A DNA stretch of 64,000 bases from Serilophus lunatus (taxonomy: Eukaryota; Chordata; Aves; Passeriformes; Eurylaimidae): NCBI GenBank assembly GCA_013399895.1, contig VXBA01000392.1, positions 1-64,000 of the forward strand, written 5' to 3'. Shown here one piece after another: positions 50,361 through 61,265 of the stretch. How positions within the stretch are numbered: the stretch's first letter is position 1; every line of letters begins with the position of its first letter. Both the position numbers and the translations under genes were made by a program. A model generated the notes under the pieces. The model ran no database searches, was not told the origin of the DNA, and worked only from the letters and a program-made list of their open reading frames with translations.

Positions 50361-53300
50361 CAAAAGATGGGATGGAGAGATTTTTTTAATTCCTACTTGT
50401 AAAAAAAGCCGAATAACTTAGTGTATGTTATTGGGCTGGCTTTCTTTTTCCTGGGCTTGATGAGACACAGAGAAGTTTTGTGGACAACTGAAAAATAGAC
50501 AGGGGTGTGGTAACTTCCAGCTCTGTGCCGGTAGTCTTCATGTGACCAGCAGATTGTGCATGCCTGGGAAATATAAGAAGTAGAATCTTCGAGATTCTAT
50601 GCAAATGCGAGAAGTGTGCATTGATTTATTTTTTTTATCAGATGGTTTGCACCAGCCAATTCATGTGTATATCTTTGGCTTTTCTTTATGCCTAAAAAAA
50701 AAGGAAAATTGCTGTGCTGTATCAACCTACAGCCAGATTGTACTCTACATTTGCATAGGAGGGAAACAGGAGATGTTTCCTGTGTCATTAGTCCAGGAAC
50801 CTGAATGGTAGTGAATGTGAATACTTCTTAAAAGCCTTTCTGTAAGTTAAATCTCTGTTCATTGGAAAGGCAGTCTTAATTTCCTCAGTACCTTATTAGA
50901 ATGCTTGGAGGGATCTGTCCAGAAGTTTGAGAAGGCTTTTTCTCTCTTGAAGGCATTGAAGTCTCTGTTACCTTTAATATTGCTTCTCAAGGTAAAAAAA
51001 AAACAACACACCAAAGCCAAACTCCATGAAGAGAAATAAGTTTAAAGGGAGAAGTTATCAAATGCATAGTATTCTCTCTTAACCTTAAATAAAAGGAGAG
51101 GTATGATTCAGCACAGCCTTTCTTTTTTTAATAAATGTCACCTTGATATGTACACATTCATATACACAACATATGTCTCTGGAAACTTAAAGTTACTTTA
51201 ACTGCAGATAGTGGGTAAGATGTTGACATTCTTTGGTATGCCAAATCAGAGTCAAATATGCTAAAATAGATTAAGTAACTTTTTCAGAAATGTTAATATT
51301 TGTATGCAGTCAGTGCATACTACATAACCTAGTTTTGGGTCATGAGTTTGGTTCTATTGGTCACAGAGACATGAATATACCATTTACAGGACCATGGGTG
51401 CATAATACTGGCTTACTGTATTTTTGAAATTTCAATACTAGATGAGCATTGGGTACTACTGTTGATAATTAAACCATGGCTAAAGAAGTAGTCCTGTTTC
51501 ATCTTGTGGATGGAAAATCACTGTGATCTTTCAAAATTGGTCAAACTGGAGCAGCTACAGGACAAGCAATTAAAAGGAACTCAACCCACAGTGTATGACT
51601 GCAGCCACTACGGCTATCCCTTATCAAAGTGTTTTAAACTGAAAGTGTGCAGGATTGCTGTTCAAGGCCTGCATGCTAAGGTCTTGTTACTCAGTTTGTA
51701 TCCTCCAAGATCAGCTTTCCTGTGTAGAAGAACAAGTTAATTAGCAGTTCCCTCCCTCCCTTCCTTCCTTTTCACGGTGCTTCTGAAAATCCCTTTCTCA
51801 GGTCTGTGCTCTTCCCGGTCAGCAGAGGGTTGTAAACAGCCCCAAGGCAGGTGGTGTTTTCCAAATAGTACCTGTTCTCCTTAGTGATAGCCCTGGAGGT
51901 ACGAGTCTGAGAAGTTAACATCCTCTAGCCTTGCCTAGCCTTGGACAGTCAGAGCCCCCTCTTGGCCACCAGAAAGAGGGCTTGCAGCGGAGGTGAGATA
52001 GACCAGGTTTCAGTTACTGGCTTACTTGTAATGGCTCTGTATCCAGGAGGATTCTGATGATCCAGTCAAACAAAGATTTGAACTTAGATATGCCCACACC
52101 CATGCTGCTGCTGGAACTACCAGACTGTAGCCTCTTATCCTCTTTTTCCCATGAAACTATGTTGAAGCTAGTATTTTTTTTTCCAGTACAATATTTGGGT
52201 TGATTTTTTTTTTCCTTTCTTTAATGTCATATAATACTACAATGGTATTTTTGTTTCAGATAGCCCTTTGTATGTGAGCAGTGCTTCTCTTGAATATGTC
52301 AGTGTGATTACACTGATTCTGCCATCATCCTGTATTCTTACAGAAGTCCTGAAGACTTCTTTTCATCCTTCTCTATCCTCTGTGGAAACTGTGAACCAGA
52401 TTCTCAGAGCTTTTCTTAGGGGAAACTTCTCCATGTGTCAGTGGGATTCTACAGAGAGGCTGATGAAGCCTGGGAGGAGATAGCCTACCACACTGGCAGA
52501 AAGCTGAGACTCCTCTCCAGTTACAGTATCTTGAAGACCAGGACAATGATGTATAACAGCTTCTTTACCTCTGCTGACAATGCAAGAAGAAACTTGTTGG
52601 ATACTACCCTGAGTTTTCACTGCAAAAGCCAGTGGGTTCTTGGAGCCACCAACCATCTGGCAGGAACCACCATGATGGTGTTGGGAGCTGTTGCTGCCAC
52701 TTGTCATTGCTGTCTGCCATGGCCTGGCTCTGCTTCCATGGAATGGCTTTTGCACTGAGCCCTGCAGCATTGTGACTGCTCCACCTGCCCTGGGAAACAT
52801 TTTTTTTTTTTTGTCCTTTTAATTCTTTGATTTTGTGAAGTATTACTTAGTTGTCCCTTTATCCCCAGCTCTCTGTGTGGTGGCTGTTCCCTTTACCTGC
52901 TCACCTTCAGAATCCCCTTCTTTCTTCTCCCTGGCTTGGCTGCCTCTTCTTCTTGCCCTTGCCTACAGAAGAAGATATTCTTAGGCAAAGGTCAGATGCT
53001 CAGGTGTCCTGGGGAAAGTAGCTCACAGTTCTGAGGCTGAAATAGCACGGTATCTTCTTGGTGCCTGCTGGGAGGAGTCGCTAGTCTGTGTCATTTCCCG
53101 TGACTTCTGTGGGCTCTCATGGAGTGATTGGGCCCTACTTAAACATTCAGGCTTGAAGGGGTCAGAAAAGAAGTGAGCTGGGTCTGCTTTCCCATGGGTT
53201 TAATCTGTATAGAACATTTCCCAAAAGACACATGCCTGATTAAAAATAACTACAAACTTTAAGATTTGATTTTTGCAAGATTGAGACTGATGTGGTACCT

Positions 53301-55099
53301 GTTTGATTGCAGATGATGTCTCTGTGACAGCAGTCTCCTGTTGCCACGAACAGGGCTTTGCATTGCTGTTCCGGTGTCGTATGCTCAGAGCTGTGCATCT
53401 TCCAGCTGTAGAGAAAACCGTGTGAGGCACAGCATCTCTTCTAGTGAAGAGCAATTTTATCTTAACAAGGATATACTGAAATCTGTTATTTGTAGCTGGC
53501 GGGATTAATGCTGTAGTGAGATAATTACAATGTAGTGGTATGAACACAGAACAAAGCTTCTTCAGTATTAACCCACGTTCTGACATTCATGCAATCCCTG
53601 CCTTTTGGGGAAGGCATTTTGCAGGTTTGCTTCTGATTTTCCTTCTTGGCTGCAAACACCAGCCCTTTATCAGGAGAATTGGACCATTTAATGAAAAAAG
53701 CAGGAAAGATATTTATAGATGCTTCTAATTTGTATTGCAAATACAGACTGGCAAGGAGAATTAGAGACTAGACAAGCCATGGCACAGATATGGAAGAGTC
53801 TCTTCCATCTTTTGCTGCAAGCTCAAGAAAACATAAAAGGGCGATGTAATTGGGACACTGATGAATTATGTACAATATTGGCATCAAATTCTCTATTAGA
53901 AAGCATTACCAAAATTAAACTTTCTTGCCAACAGAACAGTTTCCGTAAATAAGCTGCCTCCTTGTTTGCTTGTATGCTCTGATTATATACAATTATCCCT
54001 TAACTGTTATGACTTTTTAAATTAATATTGAGCTCAACTGAGTAGGTATTCTGAGATTGCATCTGAATTATTCATTACTTTAGCTGACCACATAAACACA
54101 CATGCTTTAAACCCAAAGTGGGAAAAGCAGTTTTTTGCTGACAGCTTCACTGTCTTTCTTCAATTTTCTTACCATTGGAATCACTTGCCACAATAAGAAT
54201 GGTTTCTGATATAGTTTTAAATAGACTGTACCCTTTTAACAGAGGTAAAATTGAGTTTGCTATGAACATAGTACTTATAAACCTGAGCAGAAGGTTTTTG
54301 TCCAGGCTCTCAGATCTGGTCATGTCTGCAAGTAAATATTTTTGCCTTCTTTGCAGCACATCCACATCCTCCTTAACTTGTGGAAACCTCTATTCTGTGT
54401 CTCAGTTCCTTGTCTCTGAGGCACTGGTATCTTTACTGCCTAAGTGATGGAACACAGATTTATTTCTCCTTTGTCAGAGGCAAATAGCCATCTTCAAATG
54501 CAGTGGTCTGGTGATTATATGACACCCTATCACCATCATAAGCCCGGATAAACAAGTTTGGGATTCAGATTTCAGATTACAGACATCTACAGTAGACTGT
54601 TACTTGAACAAAAAAACAGTAATTGACAAACTAATGTTAACTGCAGTTAATGAACCCGAAATTTCAATCTTAACTATTTGAAAAAGATTATCTTCAGCAT
54701 ATGGAAAATAAAGATCAGTGTGGAGCATTTTAGAAAACTGTGTTTTGTTGTGAAACTTGGAGAGTTTGGCCCTACAGAGGTAGGAATATTCAACAATCAC
54801 ACCTTATCTGGTGTCTGAAGAAAGTAAAATGTCAGAATATTATTCTCAATGGTTTGGGTGTAGGGTGACATGGCATTCTCATGAAACCCAGCTTCAATAC
54901 AAAACCTGCTTGTTCATTATTGTCTATAGTAATAAGCTTAACACAAGGCTTATTAACTTCCTAAATATTGTTTCACTATGTTTTGAGTTGAATTTTGCTG
55001 GCTGATTTAGTGTAATAATTAGCTTCACAATGCATTGAAAGAGACTTGCACCCCCAAAAAGCCAGATTTAGCCCCCAAAAGCTCCTTATTTTTCGATTA
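50361..55099. other. Intron 1 of SLC35F1, nothing recognised
   Basis: Includes a 107-codon + frame and a 120-codon - frame, both across 52.43-52.80 kb. They overlap on opposite strands with no recognisable domain, so I leave them uncalled. Confidence 0.5.
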
Positions 55100-55850
55100 A
55101 CTTTTTTGTGCTGGCTTAAAAGTAAGCCGGTGGGAGAAGTGAACCCAATTTGAGAGATTACGAGTCAGAGATACAATCTACTAAAAGATTACAATACACA
55201 CAACTGGTTTTAACCCACAAGGGCCGAGTATAACACAGCACGGTGCTCTCTAGCTCCTGTGCTGAGCACTGCGTGATACCCCTGTGTGCAAAGCAGAAGG
55301 GAAGGAAACCTGTTGGTCAGGTTGATAGTGACAGTTCTGTCGAAGTAATTAATCGTAGCAGTCACAGTCCTGTTGAAGTTCTGTTCCTCTTCTGGATCTG
55401 ATAAGTGGTACCCCAAGACCCAAAACCTGAAGATTATCTATCCCCAGGTTCAGGTGGGAATGCCCAGTATCTCCCTTAAGGCAGGGAGTTTCAAAATGGA
55501 TGGTTTAACTCTGTGAATCATGGGATATTTTCGGACTCTTTGATGATCTAGGCCATTTTATCTGGGCCCATTAGCAGAGAGGACCCCTCCAGCTGCGTGT
55601 GAAGGTGTTAATGCCTCCCCTGAGAGGAGTTCTCACAACTGAGAGACATTGGTGTGAAAAGAGACACTGCCCTGCCTCTAAGTTTGTCTCTTTCCTCATC
55701 TATTGTAGCCTGAGGTGTCAAGTATGCCTCAGACAGCTGCTACAAATGATTCATTATTAACAGCCCATCAGAAATGACACAGAGGGTATAGAATATCCAG
55801 TTTTGGTCCTACGCACTTAGTGACAAACTGGTCCTGGCCCCTGTCACTAT
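55100..55850 (-). mobile_element. Probable solo LTR of an avian endogenous retrovirus (approximate ends)
   Basis: This block differs in composition from the AT-rich intron around it and has no ORF. On the - strand it has LTR-like character: a long non-coding first part, strings such as CCCACCTGAACCTGGGG and CAGGTTTTGGGTCTTGGG, and a tail ending near AAGCCAGCACA, with an AATAA-type signal beyond. These resemble passerine retroviral LTRs as I remember them, but I cannot confirm the family. No internal retroviral genes are attached, so it would be a solo LTR. Canonical TG...CA ends with a matching short duplication were not found. Confidence 0.45.
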
Positions 55851-56014
55851 GACGCTTTTCTCCTTCCTACCTTTACTAGAAGCTTTTGTGATATTATCTT
55901 TTCTGCGAAGTCCTATCTCTGTGTTGCTTTGCAACATACTCTTAGAAAAAGAGGTTATATTTTTTGGTGGATTGGAACGCTGAAGGATGTGAAAGAACAT
56001 GTACCATTTAACCT

Positions 56015-56093
56015 GTATTGTTTATATTTTTATATTGTTATATTTTTATATATTGTTATATTGTATATATTTTATATTGTTTATATTTTTAAG
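56015..56093. repeat. AT-rich minisatellite-like repeat (TATATTGTTATATTTT-type units)
   Basis: Several irregular copies of TATATTG/TTATATTTTTA in a row. The local ORF (IVIFLYIVILYIFYIVYIF) is simply the translated repeat. Confidence 0.8.
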
Positions 56094-57212
56094 GGACAAA
56101 AAAATTTGTGTGTTTGTGGCATTTGGGACATAATTAGAACTAATAGGATGGGTAAAAAGCTGGGTAATAGAAGACAGGACTCAGTGGAGATATTTATTTG
56201 AATGTGGACTAATCTTTCACAGAAGAAGAGATACCATGCAAACTAAATCACAGAATGCCCGTCCAAACACACATGGATGAAATTGTTCTATGATAATGGA
56301 AGAGAGAGGCATAGATGATCTAAACCATCCTTTGTAGCTCTAATATCTGTGATTTTTTAAATTTTTTGTCTCAAAACTGAAATTTCATAATTAATAAAGA
56401 AAAGGATGGGGGACTTATGGTAACAAGCCTCATGTCTCAGTGCCACTGTAGTGTGATATTGTCTGTTTCCCTTGGCGCAGGGTATAATTTGTCACAGCCA
56501 TCCTTCCCGTGCATGGGCAGGTACAAAACCCTAAGCGGTGTTTTGATTGTCCCCCACGCCCTTCCCCTCTGAGCAGTGATGGGGATTAGAGCGTCATCCC
56601 AGAGCATGGCTGTCCTGCCCCTGTAGGGGTTTCCCAGGACGGGGAGCAGAGCAGCGCTGTCCTTGGCTGCTGCCGCCGGGGGGGACAGCGTGCAGGAGAC
56701 CGGGCGCTGCTGTAGCTCCCGCGCCTTTGATAAGCTGCTGTGCTGCTTTGTGCCGGTCAGCCTTCTGGTCCCCCCTCTTTTGTGGCACCCAAACTGTGAT
56801 TAAAGCCTCAATGTGTGTCGCTCCGCTAGGCAACGGGGGAACAGCGCCTGGAATCCGCTCAGTTCATTGATAAAACCCGAGCCTGAAAGAATGATGATGC
56901 TTTTGTGTGAGTGCATCGAGGCCTCTGCAACAGGCTGGCCGCCGCCAAATTCTGCTGCCCAGGTCCTCTATTGCTTAATCTAAACTGATGGGAAGATGCC
57001 TCTTGGGGCCTGCTCTGAGCTCTTACATCTCTTGTGTTAAAATAATATATTGTCGCAAAATACTGCATGAACTTGAGGGCCCTGAGGACTTTTCCATAGG
57101 ATTGTAAGCGTGTGCAAGCAGAAACGTTGCAGAGACCTGCTGCACGTGGAAGTGAAACAGCATTTCGTAGCTTTTTTGAAAGATGAAAATATCAGATAGA
57201 AAGTAGTGTCTT

Positions 57213-57285
57213 GGGGGGGGGGGGGGGGGGGGGGGGNNNNNNNNNNNNNNNNNNNNNNNNNNNNNNNNNNNNNNNNNNNNNNNNN
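57213..57285. repeat. Poly-G tract (24 G) followed by a 49-base N gap
   Basis: G run at 57213-57236, then N at 57237-57285, then a C-rich sequence (TCTCCCCCCACCCCCC). ORFs computed through the gap, with runs of prolines and unknown residues, are meaningless. Confidence 0.95.
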
Positions 57286-60200
57286 TCTCCCCCCACCCCC
57301 CAAACACAAAGGTGAAACAATAGCAGTGTCCTAGTACCCAAATAATAAATGAACTGAGTGTGAGGTACATATTTCTTTGCCTACCAACTTGAGAGCAAAT
57401 ACTGCATTTAGAACAAATGGGTGAAATTCAACTAAATTAGCAGAGTAGCATTGGCTTGAAGTCTCACTCTCCCCACTCTAATTATTATTTCTTATGGAAG
57501 CCCCAGTTGTGCTCCAAAGCTATGAATGAGTGGAATTTTTCTTTTAAAGTAGGTAATGCTTGCCTATGAATGGAGAATGGCATGTCTTTCAAATTACCAC
57601 ACAAACTATCAACACATGATGAATTTCTGAGATTTAAAAGTGGAACTGTTAAATTAGTTTGTGACTTAAAAATAATTTTAAATTTTGCTCCAAGCGAAAG
57701 ATTCAAGAATTCTCTGGCTGCTTCTTTTTTGTGTGCTAAGCAGAAAAATAAAGCAGAGCTTGCACCTCTTTTCTTCCTTTTTTTTTTTTTTTTTGCTGCT
57801 GCAGGGTCTGAATGCATGATGCTTTTGACCTTCAGCCTCTAGATGCTGAAGGATAGTGACTTGAGAATTTTTCCTTGTAATCATATTTTTGTTGTTGCAT
57901 ACAACTGTAGCTTAGGGTATATACATCATCATGCTAGAAGAGAGGAGGAAAACTTCAGTTTCACAAATGTTAGCCAATATAAAAACAGGTAGAGTAAGAT
58001 GAAGGGAAACTCCATTCCTTTTAGCTGTCTTAAGATGCCAACAATGGTGCAGCCTTCAGTTGGCAGTCCTTTCTTCTTGGTGCAAGTGCTGTGTTTATTG
58101 CCTAAACAAGACCTGTCACAACCAGGAGCATGAATTATTCTGCAAGCTGGAAAGTGCTAAAAAGTGAAAATTTTTCATTAACAAATCACCAGTGTAAATT
58201 GTTTGCATTAAATTTATTTATTCTTAGCTCTGAGTTTGGGTACATGCTTAATAAATATACATGCTTTTCCTTCTTCTTCATGGAAGAGTGAGAAGTCACC
58301 TGGCAGGTAGTTTTTGATGGTTTAAATTAGGTAGGTTGCATCCCACTCCTAAGTAAATATTACTAGGCTGCTGTCTTTGTCTTTTTGAGGGAATCAAGAA
58401 TCCTTGACAAATGCTACCTGATGAGACTCAATCTGCTTCCTCCCCAAAATATACACAAGGTAAACCTATGTTATATAAGTGAGCCCTAAAGTTAAAAGAA
58501 AGCACACACATGCACACACCCCCACGCTCCTATCCCTATGCCTATCTGGGAATGTTTTTGTGGTGCACAAAACAAGGCTTTCATGTGATGACTAGATGGT
58601 TGTATGTTTTTTCAATGCTATGTGAATTGGGGATAAACACTTTGACTTTACAGGAGTATGAAAGGGGGCAATGATGCTGGCAAAAGCATAGGAAATGAGG
58701 TTTTTGTAAAACGTTTCAACTGATTTTAATGTGTTGTTTTTAATGGCAGTATTTAAATGCCTTGTAGTAAAAAGTTTCCTCAGTACAAACATTTATTTGG
58801 AGAAGAGACATCTACATGAAAGGTTTTTGAATGACAGTGCTTTGTGCTGTAGGTAAATCAACTAAATGGTGTTTTAAATATCCACTGATTTCCTTCTTTC
58901 AGTCCCTGTACTTCTGCTATGTTTCACGCTGCCTTGCTGTGTGATAGTACTGGGCTGGTTTACAGCTAATGCAACTGTTCAGAGCAGTAAGACTGTGAAA
59001 ATGATGTTTTGCCTCATACTTGGAGACAGATGAGGACGGACCTTTCTAATGCTAGATAACACCAAGGCAGTTCTGCAACATTCAAGTTGATGAATGAATT
59101 GTTGTGGAAAGCTGTCAGATCTAATTCTTGTTGCTAATAGGTAATGTGTTCCTTCAGATTTAATTTCTATCAATTTTGGCTAAGTTTAGGTGAGTGTCTC
59201 TGTTATGGAAAAGTAGCAGTGAGTACTGGACTTGGGTAATTTAATAATTCTTGTAGCTTTAATGATGGCCTTTTATCAGCAGAGCCCTTCAGAGCTTTCA
59301 GTGAGACTCTAGCACTGAGTTGGTGTGGAGGCTGAAGGATACCATCTATGTTTTTTATGAAAACTTGCTCTAATTTGGCTGAGAGTCACACATTCAAAAA
59401 AACCCACAAGTCACAATGAGATGTCCTTCATACAGCTTGTGTCTGGCAACTTGCTAGACTTGAGTGTGCATCTAGTAACATACAGATCTGCCTCCTACGT
59501 AAATAATGTAACTGCCACAGAGCCGCACAACTGAGCATGAGGGAAGTGTCATCTGCTTGCCTTCCGCTGTTAAAGTAATTGTTGAAACTGAAGAGCACCG
59601 ATAGCCCATCCTAACCCATAGATATTATATCCCAAATTGTCTTTGTTGTCGGTATGATATCCATGTATCATCACTTTTTGATGAAATCACATTAATATCA
59701 ATATGTGTTATTAGATAGATGCCTGGCATCTATCCATTGAAATACAATCATCTTCCAAGGAAATGTTTCGTATTCTCAAATTCCATTTAGATCAGGAAGA
59801 ACATGGGTCACTTCTAAGGATCAAGCCTTTAAAATAATGTGTTTTGCAAGTGTTGCCTGGAATCCTCATAAATATAGCTCCTACCAAGAGTTTCAGATGT
59901 CCGTAAATATGCCCTTTTCTTCAGGAACTAGACTGAGTTTGGGGAATCTAACTTGGAATTGTGGTGCCATAAATGACAGTGTGAGAGTCAGAAAAGGAAA
60001 ATGCATTAGGATTTCCCATATAAAAATAAAAGGTGGGTTTTTTAAACACACAATTTTAATAAAAATTTCCATAATGTGGAAGTACTATCCTCTGGCCTGC
60101 TAATGTAAAGTCTAGTACCTTGCAAATAAGCAGCAAACCTGTGTAAAGAAGATGGGTGCTGCACAAAATGACTAGATAAAATTAATTTGGCTTCTAGAAA

Positions 60201-60699
60201 AATAAGGCACATATCTTTACCTCAATGTCTTTGCAGTAATTACCCTCAGCTACTGCCTGCTAAATCTTGGTTAAATCTTAATTGACATACTCAATTATAG
60301 AACTATAAATTTGGAAAAGGAAAGATCTCCCTTGTCTTTAGCTGCAATAACGTAGCTAATTCTAATATGAGTTTGTTATCTCGCCAAATACATATAGTAG
60401 AAGATTTTTCTAATAGCTTAATGTCCCTACAAGAAAAAAAGAACATGCATGATCTCTGAAGAATATAAAACGTACAATTGATAAGGTAATCAAATTAATT
60501 CTCTCAGTTGGTAGAGAGAAGGTGGAGTCTCCTGCTCTGGCGCTGTAGTGGCAGCAAATGTTGATAGCTAAAGAAAAAACTTTTGAGACTGTGAAACCTG
60601 AGCTATGGGTTGGTAATAATGCTCCTTTTGAAACCTTGAGAAATTGAGTTCTGTGGACTATTCTTGTGTCCCAGTACATGTTTGCAAGTTTTACAAATT
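57286..60699. other. Intron 1 of SLC35F1, nothing recognised
   Basis: AT-rich sequence with a poly-T run near 57.78 kb, which produces the lysine- and phenylalanine-rich ORFs there. No other structure found. Confidence 0.5.
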
Positions 60700-61265
60700 G
60701 CAGAATGTGCAGTTTGGAGGAACCCAGAAGGATTATTTGGTCTACCTCCTGGCCCAGCACAGGACCATTCCCACGAGTCACGCTATGTATCTGAGAGTGT
60801 CATCTAAATGCTTCTTGAAATCTGTCAGGCGTGGTGCTGTAACCACTTCCCTGAGGAGCCTGTTCCAGTGCCCAACCACCCACTGGTCAAGAACTTCTTT
60901 CTGATATCCAACCTAAACCTCCCCCTACACAACTTCAGGCCATTCCTCATGTCCTGTCACTGGTCACCAGAGAAGAGATCAGTGCCTGACTCTCCTCTTC
61001 CCCTCAGGAGGAAAAGATCATGCCTGACTCTCCTCTTCCCCTCACGAGGAAATTACAGACTGCAGTAGGGTCTCCTCTCAGTCTTTTCTCTAGGCTGAAC
61101 AGATCAAGTGACCTCATCTGCTCCTCATATGGCTTCCCCTGAAGGCCCTTCACCACCTTCATTGCCCTCCTTTGGATGCTCTGTGGTAGCTTTGTATCTC
61201 TCTTATATTGTGGTGACAAAAGTTGCACACAATGTTCAAAGTGAGGATTTTCTTTAATCTTTAAG
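60700..61265 (-). mobile_element. CR1 LINE 3' fragment, antisense, with internal duplication
   Basis: The - strand runs from an ORF2 C-terminal remnant (frame 61282-61004, with ERRSL-like decay, LFSLEKRLRGDPTAVCNFL) into the CR1 3' UTR. On the + strand this reads CTGTTCCAGTGCCCAACCACC and related strings. A tandem duplication of about 39 bp interrupts it at 60977-61053. The terminal 8-mer repeat is not recognisable at the 60.7 kb end. Confidence 0.88.
60977..61053. repeat. 38-39-bp tandem duplication inside a CR1
   Basis: Unit 1 at 60977-61015 and unit 2 at 61016-61053 both begin GATCA and contain CCTGACTCTCCTCTTCCCCT. They differ by a few substitutions and one indel. Confidence 0.9.

Noticed and set aside
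52435..52800. Overlapping ORFs of 107 (+) and 120 (-) codons in intron 1
   Set aside because: They are mutually antisense, have no motif and have no flanking splice signals, so they look like chance open frames.
57023..57370. 115- and 90-codon - strand ORFs with a proline run
   Set aside because: They are translated through 49 N and a homopolymer; the open frame is an artefact.
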